A stretch of 64,000 bases of DNA from Amycolatopsis anabasis (GTDB taxonomy: Bacteria > Actinomycetota > Actinomycetes > Mycobacteriales > Pseudonocardiaceae). Shown piece by piece: positions 17,430 to 25,202 of this stretch (its first letter is position 1; each line of letters opens with the position of its first letter). The stretch covers positions 186,001 through 250,000 of the forward strand of contig NZ_VTHK01000006.1 in NCBI RefSeq assembly GCF_009765355.1, written 5' to 3'. Below the pieces are notes generated by a model. It saw only the letters and a list, made by a program, of their open reading frames with translations. It was not told the origin of the DNA and made no database searches. Position numbers and translations under genes: made by a program.

Positions 17430-19058
17430 ATGGACACCACTGGTCCGAACGAATCCGCGGCACCCGCCGGCGGCCGGGAGTGGCTCGGATTGGCCGTGCT
17501 GGCCCTACCGACCCTGCTGCTGTCGCTCGACATGAGCGTGATGTACCTGGCGCTCCCGCACATCAGCACGGACCTGGCGACGACCAGCACGGAAACCCTG
17601 TGGGTGATGGACATCTACGGGTTCATGATCGCGGGTTTCCTGATCACCATGGGGACGTTGGGCGACCGGATCGGCCGCCGGAAGCTGCTGCTCATCGGGG
17701 CGGCCGCGTTCGGCGTCGCTTCGGTGCTCGCCGCGTACTCGGTCAGCGCCGAGATGCTGATAGCGACCAGGGCGCTGCTCGGCATCGCCGGCGCGACGCT
17801 CATGCCGTCGACGCTGGCACTGATCAGCAACATGTTCGCCGACCCCAAGCAGCGCGGTCTGGCCGTCGGCGTGTGGATGAGCTGCTTCATGGTGGGCTGG
17901 GCGCTCGGCCCCGTGGTCGGTGGCGCCATGCTGGAACTGTTCTGGTGGGGTGCGGTGTTCCTGCTCGGCGTTCCGGTGATGCTGGTGCTGCTCGCCGCCG
18001 GGCCGCTGCTGCTGCCGGAGTACCGCGATCCCGAGGGCGGCAGGCTGGATCTGACCAGCGTGAGCCTGTCCCTCGCCGCCATCCTGCCGATCATCTACGG
18101 CCTCAAGGAACTGGCCAAGGCCGGACCGGACGCGGTCAACGTCATCGCGATAGTGGCCGGGCTGGCCTTCGGCGTGGTGTTCGTTCTCCGGCAGCGCAAG
18201 CTGGCCAGCCCATTGCTGGACCTCCGGCTGTTCAGCAACCGCACGGTGCGGTCCGCGCTGGCGATTTCACTGCTGGCCACGGTCACCATGGGCGGCACGA
18301 CGCTGCTGGTCAACATGTACCTGCAGGAGGTCGCCGGCCTGTCCCCCTTGCAGGCGGGCCTGTGGATCGTGCCTTCGGCCCTCTGCGCGATCGCCGGGAA
18401 CATGGTGGCCCCGGTATTGACCCGTCGAATCCGCCCGGCCTACGTCGTGGCGGGCAGCCTGGTGCTTTCGGCGGTGGGGCTGGTACTGCTCATGCGGGCC
18501 GAAAGCGTTGGCGGGCTGGCCATGGTGGTGGCCGGCTACACCATCGCGTTCGGCGCGATCAGCCCGACCGGCGCCGTGAACACCGACCTCGTCGTGGGAT
18601 CCGCCCCGCCGGAGAAAGCCGGTTCGGCCGCCTCCCTGTCGGAGACCACCGGGGAGTTCGGCATTTCGCTCGGCGTCGCCATCCTCGGCAGCATCGGGCT
18701 CGCTGTTTACCGCGGCCAGGTCCACGACACCGTCCCCTCCGGCGTTCCCGCCGACGTGGCGGACGCGACCAGGGAGACCATCACCGGCGCCACCGCCGCG
18801 GCCGACCGGCTCCCCGACCCGGTCGGGAACGCCCTGATCGATCCCGCGCGGGAGGCCTTCACCAGCGGGCTGAACGTGGTCACCGGCATCAGCGCCGCCG
18901 CGGTGATCGCCTTCGCGTTGCTCTCGCTCGTCACGCTCCGGCACGTGCGTCCCAGCGGGGCACGCGCCGAGCAGGGCGACGCGGCCGATGGCGGCGAACC
19001 CACCATCGAGGCGGCGGACAGCGCCCCGGTGGGGACGGACGACTCGCGGCGGAGCTGA
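17430..19058 (+). CDS. MFS drug exporter, DHA2 family (14 TM)
   Basis: A 542-residue integral membrane protein with about 14 hydrophobic segments. Motif A-like GDRIGRRKLLLIGAAAFG follows TM2, and the TM5-type motif GWALGPVVGGAML appears later, as in QacA/EmrB-type drug:proton antiporters. Similar exporters (SgcB in C-1027) accompany enediyne clusters. It is the only dedicated export and resistance candidate inside the cluster. It forms the end of the operon starting at 16095 and is followed by a strong bidirectional hairpin. Confidence 0.9.
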   Translation: MDTTGPNESAAPAGGREWLGLAVLALPTLLLSLDMSVMYLALPHISTDLATTSTETLWVMDIYGFMIAGFLITMGTLGDRIGRRKLLLIGAAAFGVASVLAAYSVSAEMLIATRALLGIAGATLMPSTLALISNMFADPKQRGLAVGVWMSCFMVGWALGPVVGGAMLELFWWGAVFLLGVPVMLVLLAAGPLLLPEYRDPEGGRLDLTSVSLSLAAILPIIYGLKELAKAGPDAVNVIAIVAGLAFGVVFVLRQRKLASPLLDLRLFSNRTVRSALAISLLATVTMGGTTLLVNMYLQEVAGLSPLQAGLWIVPSALCAIAGNMVAPVLTRRIRPAYVVAGSLVLSAVGLVLLMRAESVGGLAMVVAGYTIAFGAISPTGAVNTDLVVGSAPPEKAGSAASLSETTGEFGISLGVAILGSIGLAVYRGQVHDTVPSGVPADVADATRETITGATAAADRLPDPVGNALIDPAREAFTSGLNVVTGISAAAVIAFALLSLVTLRHVRPSGARAEQGDAADGGEPTIEAADSAPVGTDDSRRS

Positions 19059-19063
19059 TCGCT

Positions 19064-19113
19064 CGCGGGGAAAGGGGGCTCTCGGTGCCAGCCGGGAAAC
19101 CCCTTTCCCCGCG
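19064..19113. terminator. Bidirectional hairpin terminator
   Basis: Perfect 14-bp arms CGCGGGGAAAGGGG (19064-19077) and CCCCTTTCCCCGCG (19100-19113) lie between the converging exporter and acyltransferase stop codons. Confidence 0.8.
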
Positions 19114-19116
19114 CGG

Positions 19117-20370
19117 TCACCGCGTGGTCGTCACGACGCTCGGCTTCGCGGGCGCCCTGCCCAGCAACGGCCGGAGCCGCATGAACGGCCGCTCCACCAG
19201 CTGGAAACTCAGCGTCCCGGCCGTCACGCTCCCGGCCAGAACCACCGCCAACGCCTTCCAGAAACCGGTCGCCCCGAACAGGCTTCCATGCCAGACGTAG
19301 AAAACCAGCAGGTGCCAGAGGAAGACGCCGTAGGAGATCCGGCCGAGGAACCGCGATACCGGATTGGCCAGGACCGCCTCCACCAACCGGGACCGCGCCC
19401 CGGGCACGGTCAGCGGAGCGACCAGCAGCAAGGTGAACAGCTGGTGCAGCGCCTGATCGACCAGTGCGGCATCGACCGCCGGGTACTCCGAACTGGCCGG
19501 CTCGCCCACCGGTGACAAGCAGAGCATGACGAACACCGCCAGCGCGGCGAGCCAGCACCGGACCGGGTGCCCGGCCACCAACCGGTACGGCCGCGGCACG
19601 GCGCCCGGAAACAACTCCGCGCCGGCGGACAGCGTCGCCAGCGCCATACCCACCGCGAAGAAGCCGACGTACTCGAGCGGCCACAGGTGCTCCACCGGGA
19701 ACGGGCCCCTGGCCGGAAGATGCGTATACGCCACCGCGCCGAACCCGGCCAGCACGGCGGCACCGAGCGGAAGCACGATTCGCCGCATCCGGCGAGCGGG
19801 ATCGTCCACCCCGCGCGCGAACCAGCCGAGCAACCCGGCCAGCAGGGGCAACGTCAAGTAGAACGCGACCTCGGTGGACAGGCTCCAGGTCTGTTCCAAG
19901 CCGGCCGGAAGTGCCGCACCGGCGAACGTTCCGTCCTGTTCGTAGACGTGCAACAACAGCAGCGGGCGCAGCACCTGCCAGGCGCCGTCGATCCGGTCAC
20001 CGTTGAGCAGCGGCAGCGCGACCGCGCACAGCAACCAGTACGCGGGCAGGATGCGCAGGGCCCGGCGCCAGAAGTACGGGCGCGCGGCGGGTTTCGCCGC
20101 GCCGCCCAAGGTCGCGAGCGCGAACGGGCGATACAACAGGGCGCCCGAGAGCACGAAGAAGATCGGCAGGCCGACCTCCATTTTGTTCAGCACGGCGCCG
20201 GTGAGTCCGTCCGGCGCCGGTTGGCCCGCCCAGCCGACCTGCCCGGTACTGATCGCGACATGGCTCAACAGCACCATGATCGCCGCGAATCCCCGCAGTC
20301 CTTCGAGTTCGGGAAAGAACCGCCTCGTCCGCTCGCGGGCCCGGCCCCCGCCATCGGAGATGTTGTTCAC
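19117..20370 (-). CDS. Membrane acyltransferase, acyltransferase-3 family
   Basis: A 417-residue protein with about ten membrane segments. The N-terminus FFPELEGLRGFAAIMVLLSHVAIS carries the family's R/H motif, followed by a PIFFVLSGALLYRPFA loop. The C-terminus ISYGVFLWHLLVFYVW and PFMRLRPLLG fit. Members move acyl groups onto sugars of polysaccharides, macrolides and other glycosylated antibiotics. Its start is 7 bp after the glycosyltransferase stop, so it is co-transcribed with it. O-acylation of the cluster's sugar is the natural inference. Confidence 0.87.
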   Translation of the reverse strand: MNNISDGGGRARERTRRFFPELEGLRGFAAIMVLLSHVAISTGQVGWAGQPAPDGLTGAVLNKMEVGLPIFFVLSGALLYRPFALATLGGAAKPAARPYFWRRALRILPAYWLLCAVALPLLNGDRIDGAWQVLRPLLLLHVYEQDGTFAGAALPAGLEQTWSLSTEVAFYLTLPLLAGLLGWFARGVDDPARRMRRIVLPLGAAVLAGFGAVAYTHLPARGPFPVEHLWPLEYVGFFAVGMALATLSAGAELFPGAVPRPYRLVAGHPVRCWLAALAVFVMLCLSPVGEPASSEYPAVDAALVDQALHQLFTLLLVAPLTVPGARSRLVEAVLANPVSRFLGRISYGVFLWHLLVFYVWHGSLFGATGFWKALAVVLAGSVTAGTLSFQLVERPFMRLRPLLGRAPAKPSVVTTTR

Positions 20371-20377
20371 CGCGCAC

Positions 20378-21715
20378 TCAGCCTCGATGCTGCGCGGTCA
20401 GTCTCTCCAGTGTCGGCACGACATCGTTCGGTGCCGGCGTGGCGAGGAAATCCTGGTATACCCGGGCCGCGCCGTCCTGGAAGGCGGGCTCGTTGAGCAC
20501 CCGGGCGATCTGTTTCCGCGTCCCCTCCAACGAAGGGCTCCCGATGTCCAGAGCGACACCGGCCCCGCGCTCGACCACGTGTCGCACGGTGGCCGGCGAA
20601 GCCGCGTGCTTCGTGGCTCCCATGCCCCCCTTCTCCACAACCGCCGCGACGTCGCTGTCGGACGAGTCGGTGACGAGCTGGGGCACCTTCAGCGCCGCCG
20701 CGGCCGCGTAGCTGGCGAATCCGCCGTGGTGGATGAATGCGGCACAGGTGGGCAGCAACTGGTTCAGCGGCACGTAGTCGACCGCGCGCACGTTGTCCGG
20801 GATCCGAGTGACATCCGCAAGCTGGGTTTCGTTCAGCGTGGCCACCACTTCGATGTCCAAATCCGACACCGCATCCAGCAGGCCGGGGATGTGGTCCCAG
20901 CCGCCTTTGAGGTACTTCCGCCAGGACAGCCCCAGCGAAAGCCCCACCCGTGGCCGTTCGGGCAGCGGGTACAACCAGTCCGGCAGCACCGCCTGTCCCG
21001 AGTACGGGATCCACCGAACCGGTATCGTCAGCGTCCGCGTGTGCGGGCGCATTCCCTCCGGCACCGGAGTGACGGTCCACTGTCCCAGCAGGATGTCGTC
21101 GTCCATCTCGACGCCATACCGTTCCGCCACCGGTCGCACCGTCTCGGCCAAGGGGTTGTCCACCTTGACGGCCCCGGGACCGGTGGTGCGTTCCTGGAAC
21201 TTCTCCATCGAAACCGCGAAGTAGTCCGGTCCGGTCCACCACCGCGCCTGCGCCGCGCCGCACGCACGCGCCGCCACCGCGCCGCCGGGTACGCAGGGGT
21301 CCCACAGCACGAGGTCCGGCCGCCAACTCCGGGCGAACTCGACCATCGCGTCCATCGTCGGACGCGGTTCCTCCGGCGGGGCCTGGTAGGGGTGGAAGTC
21401 CCACATCGCGGGCAGCATGAACTGGCTGAAGATGTCCCAGTCTTCCCGGTCGGCGGGATCGAGCGCCAGCGCTTCGGTGATCCGCGCGACCTTCTCCCGC
21501 TCTTCCCGGTATGCGCGCCCCGGTCCCATCGGCACCGGCATCAACTCCGGATCCCCGAGCGAAACCGCGGCCAGGCCGGAGGCGGCCGTCGAGGGGGCGA
21601 TTTCGGGATGGGACGCGACACAGACTTCGTGTCCCGCGCCCTGCAGGGCCCAGGCGAGAGGCACCAACGGGTACAGATGCGACGGATTGGGCCAAATGAC
21701 GAACATGACTCGCAT
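20378..21715 (-). CDS. Glycosyltransferase, DesVII/EryCIII-like (GT1 copy 2)
   Basis: A 445-residue GT-B enzyme. [37 protein letters not shown] matches the activator-dependent macrolide aminosugar transferases. The donor domain has RVGLSLGLSWRK, VDYVPLNQLLPTCAAFIHHGGFASYAAAAALKVPQLV. The ATG at 21715 follows AAGGAG at good spacing; an ATG 18 bp upstream is less likely. DesVII-type enzymes need a P450-like helper (DesVIII, EryCII); none is seen nearby. It may attach the N-methylated aminosugar. It is divergent from the C-methyltransferase gene, with one copy of the cluster motif between them. Confidence 0.87.
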   Translation of the reverse strand: MRVMFVIWPNPSHLYPLVPLAWALQGAGHEVCVASHPEIAPSTAASGLAAVSLGDPELMPVPMGPGRAYREEREKVARITEALALDPADREDWDIFSQFMLPAMWDFHPYQAPPEEPRPTMDAMVEFARSWRPDLVLWDPCVPGGAVAARACGAAQARWWTGPDYFAVSMEKFQERTTGPGAVKVDNPLAETVRPVAERYGVEMDDDILLGQWTVTPVPEGMRPHTRTLTIPVRWIPYSGQAVLPDWLYPLPERPRVGLSLGLSWRKYLKGGWDHIPGLLDAVSDLDIEVVATLNETQLADVTRIPDNVRAVDYVPLNQLLPTCAAFIHHGGFASYAAAAALKVPQLVTDSSDSDVAAVVEKGGMGATKHAASPATVRHVVERGAGVALDIGSPSLEGTRKQIARVLNEPAFQDGAARVYQDFLATPAPNDVVPTLERLTAQHRG

Positions 21716-22025
21716 CGAGAACGCTCCTTGCACTGATCACTGGCGAGGTGCCGCTCGGCGCCGATGGCACGGTCGCCGCTGTCTCATCCGCGTTGTCGGC
21801 CCATGATTCCGGGGAAGCACTCCGCACGCATCTTTCATGGTGCGGTAAGTAAGCACAACGAGAGGTGACCGCAAAGACTCTCCTGACGCATGCTTGATTC
21901 ACTCCGAAGCCCAATACATCAAGAGCCGCCCTGAACATTTCATCCGGGGCACGGCAGGTTCGGCCGAACTCACACGAGACTCGCTCTCCGCCGGACAGAC
22001 AAATGATGCCGAAGGGTGGGCAGCT
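21716..22025. promoter_or_regulatory. Divergent promoter region, glycosyltransferase / aminosugar operon
   Basis: These 310 bp separate a leftward glycosyltransferase from the rightward sugar operon. The region holds motif copy 2 (21829-21846) and, beyond it, a less GC-rich stretch around 21890-21950. No stable open frame with a ribosome site is seen. The rightward start is taken as GTG at 22026. Confidence 0.5.
21828..21845 (-). promoter_or_regulatory. Cluster motif, copy 2 (CCGCAC-N4-AAAGATGC)
   Basis: The plus strand reads GCATCTTTCATGGTGCGG, an exact match to the consensus. On the minus strand it lies 113 bp upstream of the glycosyltransferase ATG at 21715. It also lies in the shared promoter region of the rightward aminosugar operon. 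Confidence 0.65.
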
Positions 22026-23270
22026 GTGAATCAAGACGAGGCGCCGTCCAAATCATCAACATGCCGCATTTGCGGTGAAGCCGTCCAGGAATGCTTCGAT
22101 TTCGGTCGGCAGCCCGTGTCGAACGCGTTTCTGACGCCGGACCAGGTCGGCACGGAGTCCTTCTTCCGCTTGGCCATCGGTTTCTGCACGGCCTGCACGA
22201 TGGTGCAGCAACTCGAAGAGGTCCCGCGCGGCAAGATGTTCCACACCGACTACCCGTATCGGTCGTCCGGTTCCGCGCTGATGCGCAAGCACTTCGAGCA
22301 GGCCGCGCTGCACCTCCTCGAGACCGAACTGACGGGGAACGACGCATTCGCCGTCGAAATCGGCAGCAATGACGGGGTAATGCTGAAGACGGTCAAGGAG
22401 GCCGGGGTACGCCACCTCGGCGTCGACCCCTCGGGCGGCGCGGCGGACGTGGCGACCCGGAAGGGGATCCGAGTACGCGTCGATTTCTTTGAAGAGTCGT
22501 CGGCACGCCTGATCCGCGAAACCGACGGACCGGCAGATGTCATCTACTCCGCCAACACCATCAGCCACATCGCGTACATAGATTCGATCCTGCGCGGCGT
22601 CGAGGTGTTGCTCGCACCCAACGGTGTCTTCGTGTTCGAAGACCGATACCTGGGTGACATCATCGAGCACACCTATTTCGACCAGATCTACGACGAGCAT
22701 TTCTACCTGTTCGCGGTCCAGTCCGTACAGGCGCTGGCCGCCCGATTCGGATTCGAACTGGTCGACGTCGAACGCTTGGCCGTGCACGGTGGCGCCGTGC
22801 GCTACACCCTCGCCCGGGCAGGCGCCCGCACCCCGCGCAGCAGCGTGCGGGAAATGCTCGCCAGGGAGCGTGCGCTCGGCCTCGCCGACCCGGCGACCTA
22901 TGCGGGCTTCGCGAACAACATCGCGAAGATCCGTGCGGATCTGGTGTCCCTGCTGCGGAGCCTGCACGAGACCGGTCACCGGGTCGTCGGATACGGCGCC
23001 ACGTCGAAGAGCGCCACGGTGACCAACTACTGCGGAATAGGGCCCGAACTGGTCGCGTTCGTCTGCGATTCCACACCGGAGAAGCAGGGCCGGCTCACCC
23101 CGGGATCGAACATTCCGGTGTGGTCACCCGCCGCCTTTTCCAACCCCTACCCGGACTTCGCCCTGCTGTTCGCCTGGAACCACGCCGACGAGATCATGGC
23201 CAAGGAGCGGCGGTTTCGAGCCGGGGGCGGGCGATGGATCTTGTACGTCCCGGATGTGCACATCGTTTGA
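22026..23270 (+). CDS. NDP-hexose C-methyltransferase (SgcA3/TylCIII/EvaC type)
   Basis: A 414-residue methyltransferase with an N-terminal zinc-binding motif (STCRICGEAV and CTAC later) followed by a Rossmann SAM domain. EIGSNDGVMLKTV is motif I, and the family's C-terminal domain has GHRVVGYGATSKSATVTNYCGIG and LFAWNHADEI. This architecture is typical of sugar C-methyltransferases (C-3 in mycarose, C-5 in the C-1027 aminosugar). GTG at 22026 gives the normal family length of about 410. First gene of an aminosugar operon with the next two genes. Confidence 0.88.
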   Translation: MNQDEAPSKSSTCRICGEAVQECFDFGRQPVSNAFLTPDQVGTESFFRLAIGFCTACTMVQQLEEVPRGKMFHTDYPYRSSGSALMRKHFEQAALHLLETELTGNDAFAVEIGSNDGVMLKTVKEAGVRHLGVDPSGGAADVATRKGIRVRVDFFEESSARLIRETDGPADVIYSANTISHIAYIDSILRGVEVLLAPNGVFVFEDRYLGDIIEHTYFDQIYDEHFYLFAVQSVQALAARFGFELVDVERLAVHGGAVRYTLARAGARTPRSSVREMLARERALGLADPATYAGFANNIAKIRADLVSLLRSLHETGHRVVGYGATSKSATVTNYCGIGPELVAFVCDSTPEKQGRLTPGSNIPVWSPAAFSNPYPDFALLFAWNHADEIMAKERRFRAGGGRWILYVPDVHIV

Positions 23271-23294
23271 CGCGGCGCGAAAGGAACGGTCGCC

Positions 23295-24449
23295 ATGCCG
23301 GAGAAGCTCAGCTTTGATCGACCCTTGCACGTGGGACGGCCCAATCTGGGTGACCAGGACCGTCTCTTCCAGCGGCTGCGGGGTGCGCTGGACCGGTTGT
23401 GGTTGAGCAACGACGGTCCGCTGGTGCGCGAGTTCGAGGCGCGGATCGCCGCCATCACCGAGACCAGGCACTGCATCGCCACCTGCAACGCGACCAGCGG
23501 CCTGCAGATCGCCGCCAAGGCGTCCGGGATCTCCACCGGAGACGAGGTGATCGTTCCGTCGTTCACCTGGGTGGCCACCGCGCACGCGCTGGACTGGGTC
23601 GGCATCACGCCGGTGTTCTGCGACGTGGACGAGGAGTCCGGATGCGCTGACCCGAAACACGTCGAGCGGCTCATCACCCCGCGGACCCGGGGAATCCTGG
23701 GCGTGCACGTCTTCGGCTATCCGTGCGATGCCGACTCGTTGTCGAAACTGGCCCAGCAGCACGAGATTCCCCTGCTGTTCGACGCCGCGCACGCGTTCGG
23801 ATGCACGCGCCAGGGAAAACCGATCGGCGGGTTCGGCAACGCGGAGGTGTTCAGCTTCCACGCCACCAAGTACGTCAACAGCTTCGAAGGTGGCGCGATC
23901 ATGACGAACGACGACGACCTGGCCGAGCGCGCGCGTGCCATGCGGAACATGGGCCTGTCCGCCGAACACGAAGTAGCGTTTTGCGGCACCGTGGCCCGCC
24001 TGAACGAGGGCGCCGCGGCCATGGGCCTGACTTCGCTCGAGCGGATGGACAGGTTCATCGAAGTGAACAAGCGCAACCATGAACTCTACCGGGAAGCCCT
24101 CGCCGGGGTGCCGGGTGTCACGGTGCGGCCGCAGGCGGTCGGTGAGCGGGCCAACCACCAATACCTGGTGATCGAGGTGGATGCGGCGGAAGCCGGTGTC
24201 CACCGCGATGCCATCCATTCCACGCTGTACGCCCACAATGTCCTCTCGCGACGGTACTTCTACCCCGGCTGCCACCAGATCGCGCCGTACCGCGCCGATC
24301 CGGGCCGGCACACCCCGCTCCCGCTCCCGCGCACCGAAGCGCTGACCGAGCGGGTGCTGGCCCTGCCGACCGGCACCGCCATCGGTCCGGACGAGATCGC
24401 GGGCATCGCCCGGATAATCCGGCGGACCGTCGGCGCCGCGCGGGGGTAG
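23295..24449 (+). CDS. PLP-dependent sugar aminotransferase (DegT/DnrJ/EryC1)
   Basis: A 384-residue fold-type I aminotransferase. CNATSGLQIAAKA binds the phosphate, EVIVPSFTWVATAHA follows, and LLFDAAHAFGCTRQGKPIGGFG holds the PLP-ring Asp. SFHATKYVNSFEGGAI carries the Schiff-base Lys (about residue 196). It converts an NDP-ketosugar to the aminosugar. SgcA4 of C-1027 and its maduropeptin counterpart play this role at C-4. The position of amination here (C-3 or C-4) cannot be decided from sequence. It lies 24 bp after the C-methyltransferase. Confidence 0.88.
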   Translation: MPEKLSFDRPLHVGRPNLGDQDRLFQRLRGALDRLWLSNDGPLVREFEARIAAITETRHCIATCNATSGLQIAAKASGISTGDEVIVPSFTWVATAHALDWVGITPVFCDVDEESGCADPKHVERLITPRTRGILGVHVFGYPCDADSLSKLAQQHEIPLLFDAAHAFGCTRQGKPIGGFGNAEVFSFHATKYVNSFEGGAIMTNDDDLAERARAMRNMGLSAEHEVAFCGTVARLNEGAAAMGLTSLERMDRFIEVNKRNHELYREALAGVPGVTVRPQAVGERANHQYLVIEVDAAEAGVHRDAIHSTLYAHNVLSRRYFYPGCHQIAPYRADPGRHTPLPLPRTEALTERVLALPTGTAIGPDEIAGIARIIRRTVGAARG

Positions 24450-24452
24450 GCC

Positions 24453-25196
24453 ATGTACGACCAGGACTTCGCCGAAATCTACGACGATGTCTACCGCCGC
24501 CACCGGAACTATCCCCGGGAGGCGGCGCACACCAAAGAGCTGGCGCTGGCCCACTGCCCGGCCGCGGCCTCGTTGCTGGACGTGGGATGCGGCACCGGAG
24601 AACACCTGAAGTACCTGCGCGAGGACTTCGAGGTCGCCGGGGTCGACCTGGCCGAACCCATGGTGGAGATCGCACGCCGCAAGCTCGGTGACGTTCCGGT
24701 TCACCAGGGTGACATGCGGACGTTCGACCTCGGCCGGACGTTCGACGTCGTGTGCTCCGTCTACAGCCCGGTCGGCTACCTGCGGTCCGCGGACGATCTG
24801 TGCACCGCGGTCTTGCGGATGGCCGCGCACCTCTCCCCCGGTGGGGTTCTCATCGTCGAGCCGTGGATCCTGCGGGAGAACTGGAACGGCGGTGACCTGG
24901 CCACGGCGACGTTCGAGGTGAACGGTCGCCGGGTCGTCCGGATGGGGAAATGGAAGACCCGCGACGACCAGAGTTACGTCGAGATGCACTACCTCGTGGG
25001 GGATTCCGAAACGGTCCGGCATTTCGTGGACCGCCAGGACCTCACCCTGTTCTCCCGCGAGCAGTACGAGAAGGCGTTCATCGGGGCAGGCTGCTCGGTC
25101 GAGTTCCTGGAGCAGGGTTACGGCGATCGTGGCGTGTTCGTCGGCACCAGGCTCGACGGGCGAGCCGGAGAAACGAACGGATCCACAAGGAGGTGA
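24453..25196 (+). CDS. NDP-aminosugar N-methyltransferase (DesVI/SgcA5-like)
   Basis: A 247-residue class I SAM methyltransferase. MYDQDFAEIYDDVYRRHRNYPREA matches the DesVI/TylM1 N-terminus, LLDVGCGTGEHLKYL is SAM motif I, and GGVLIVEPW is the post-motif. DesVI-type enzymes add one or two methyl groups to the sugar amine. With the preceding C-methyltransferase and aminotransferase it reproduces the C-1027 sgcA3-A4-A5 set. Start 3 bp after the aminotransferase stop indicates tight coupling. Confidence 0.87.
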   Translation: MYDQDFAEIYDDVYRRHRNYPREAAHTKELALAHCPAAASLLDVGCGTGEHLKYLREDFEVAGVDLAEPMVEIARRKLGDVPVHQGDMRTFDLGRTFDVVCSVYSPVGYLRSADDLCTAVLRMAAHLSPGGVLIVEPWILRENWNGGDLATATFEVNGRRVVRMGKWKTRDDQSYVEMHYLVGDSETVRHFVDRQDLTLFSREQYEKAFIGAGCSVEFLEQGYGDRGVFVGTRLDGRAGETNGSTRR

Positions 25197-25202
25197 CCGG
25201 TT

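Noticed and set aside
16976-19300. 774-codon plus-strand frame overlapping DUF899 and the exporter
   Set aside because: Out of frame with both genes; Arg/Gly/Ala-rich with no transmembrane pattern, whereas the other frame gives a classic 14-TM exporter.
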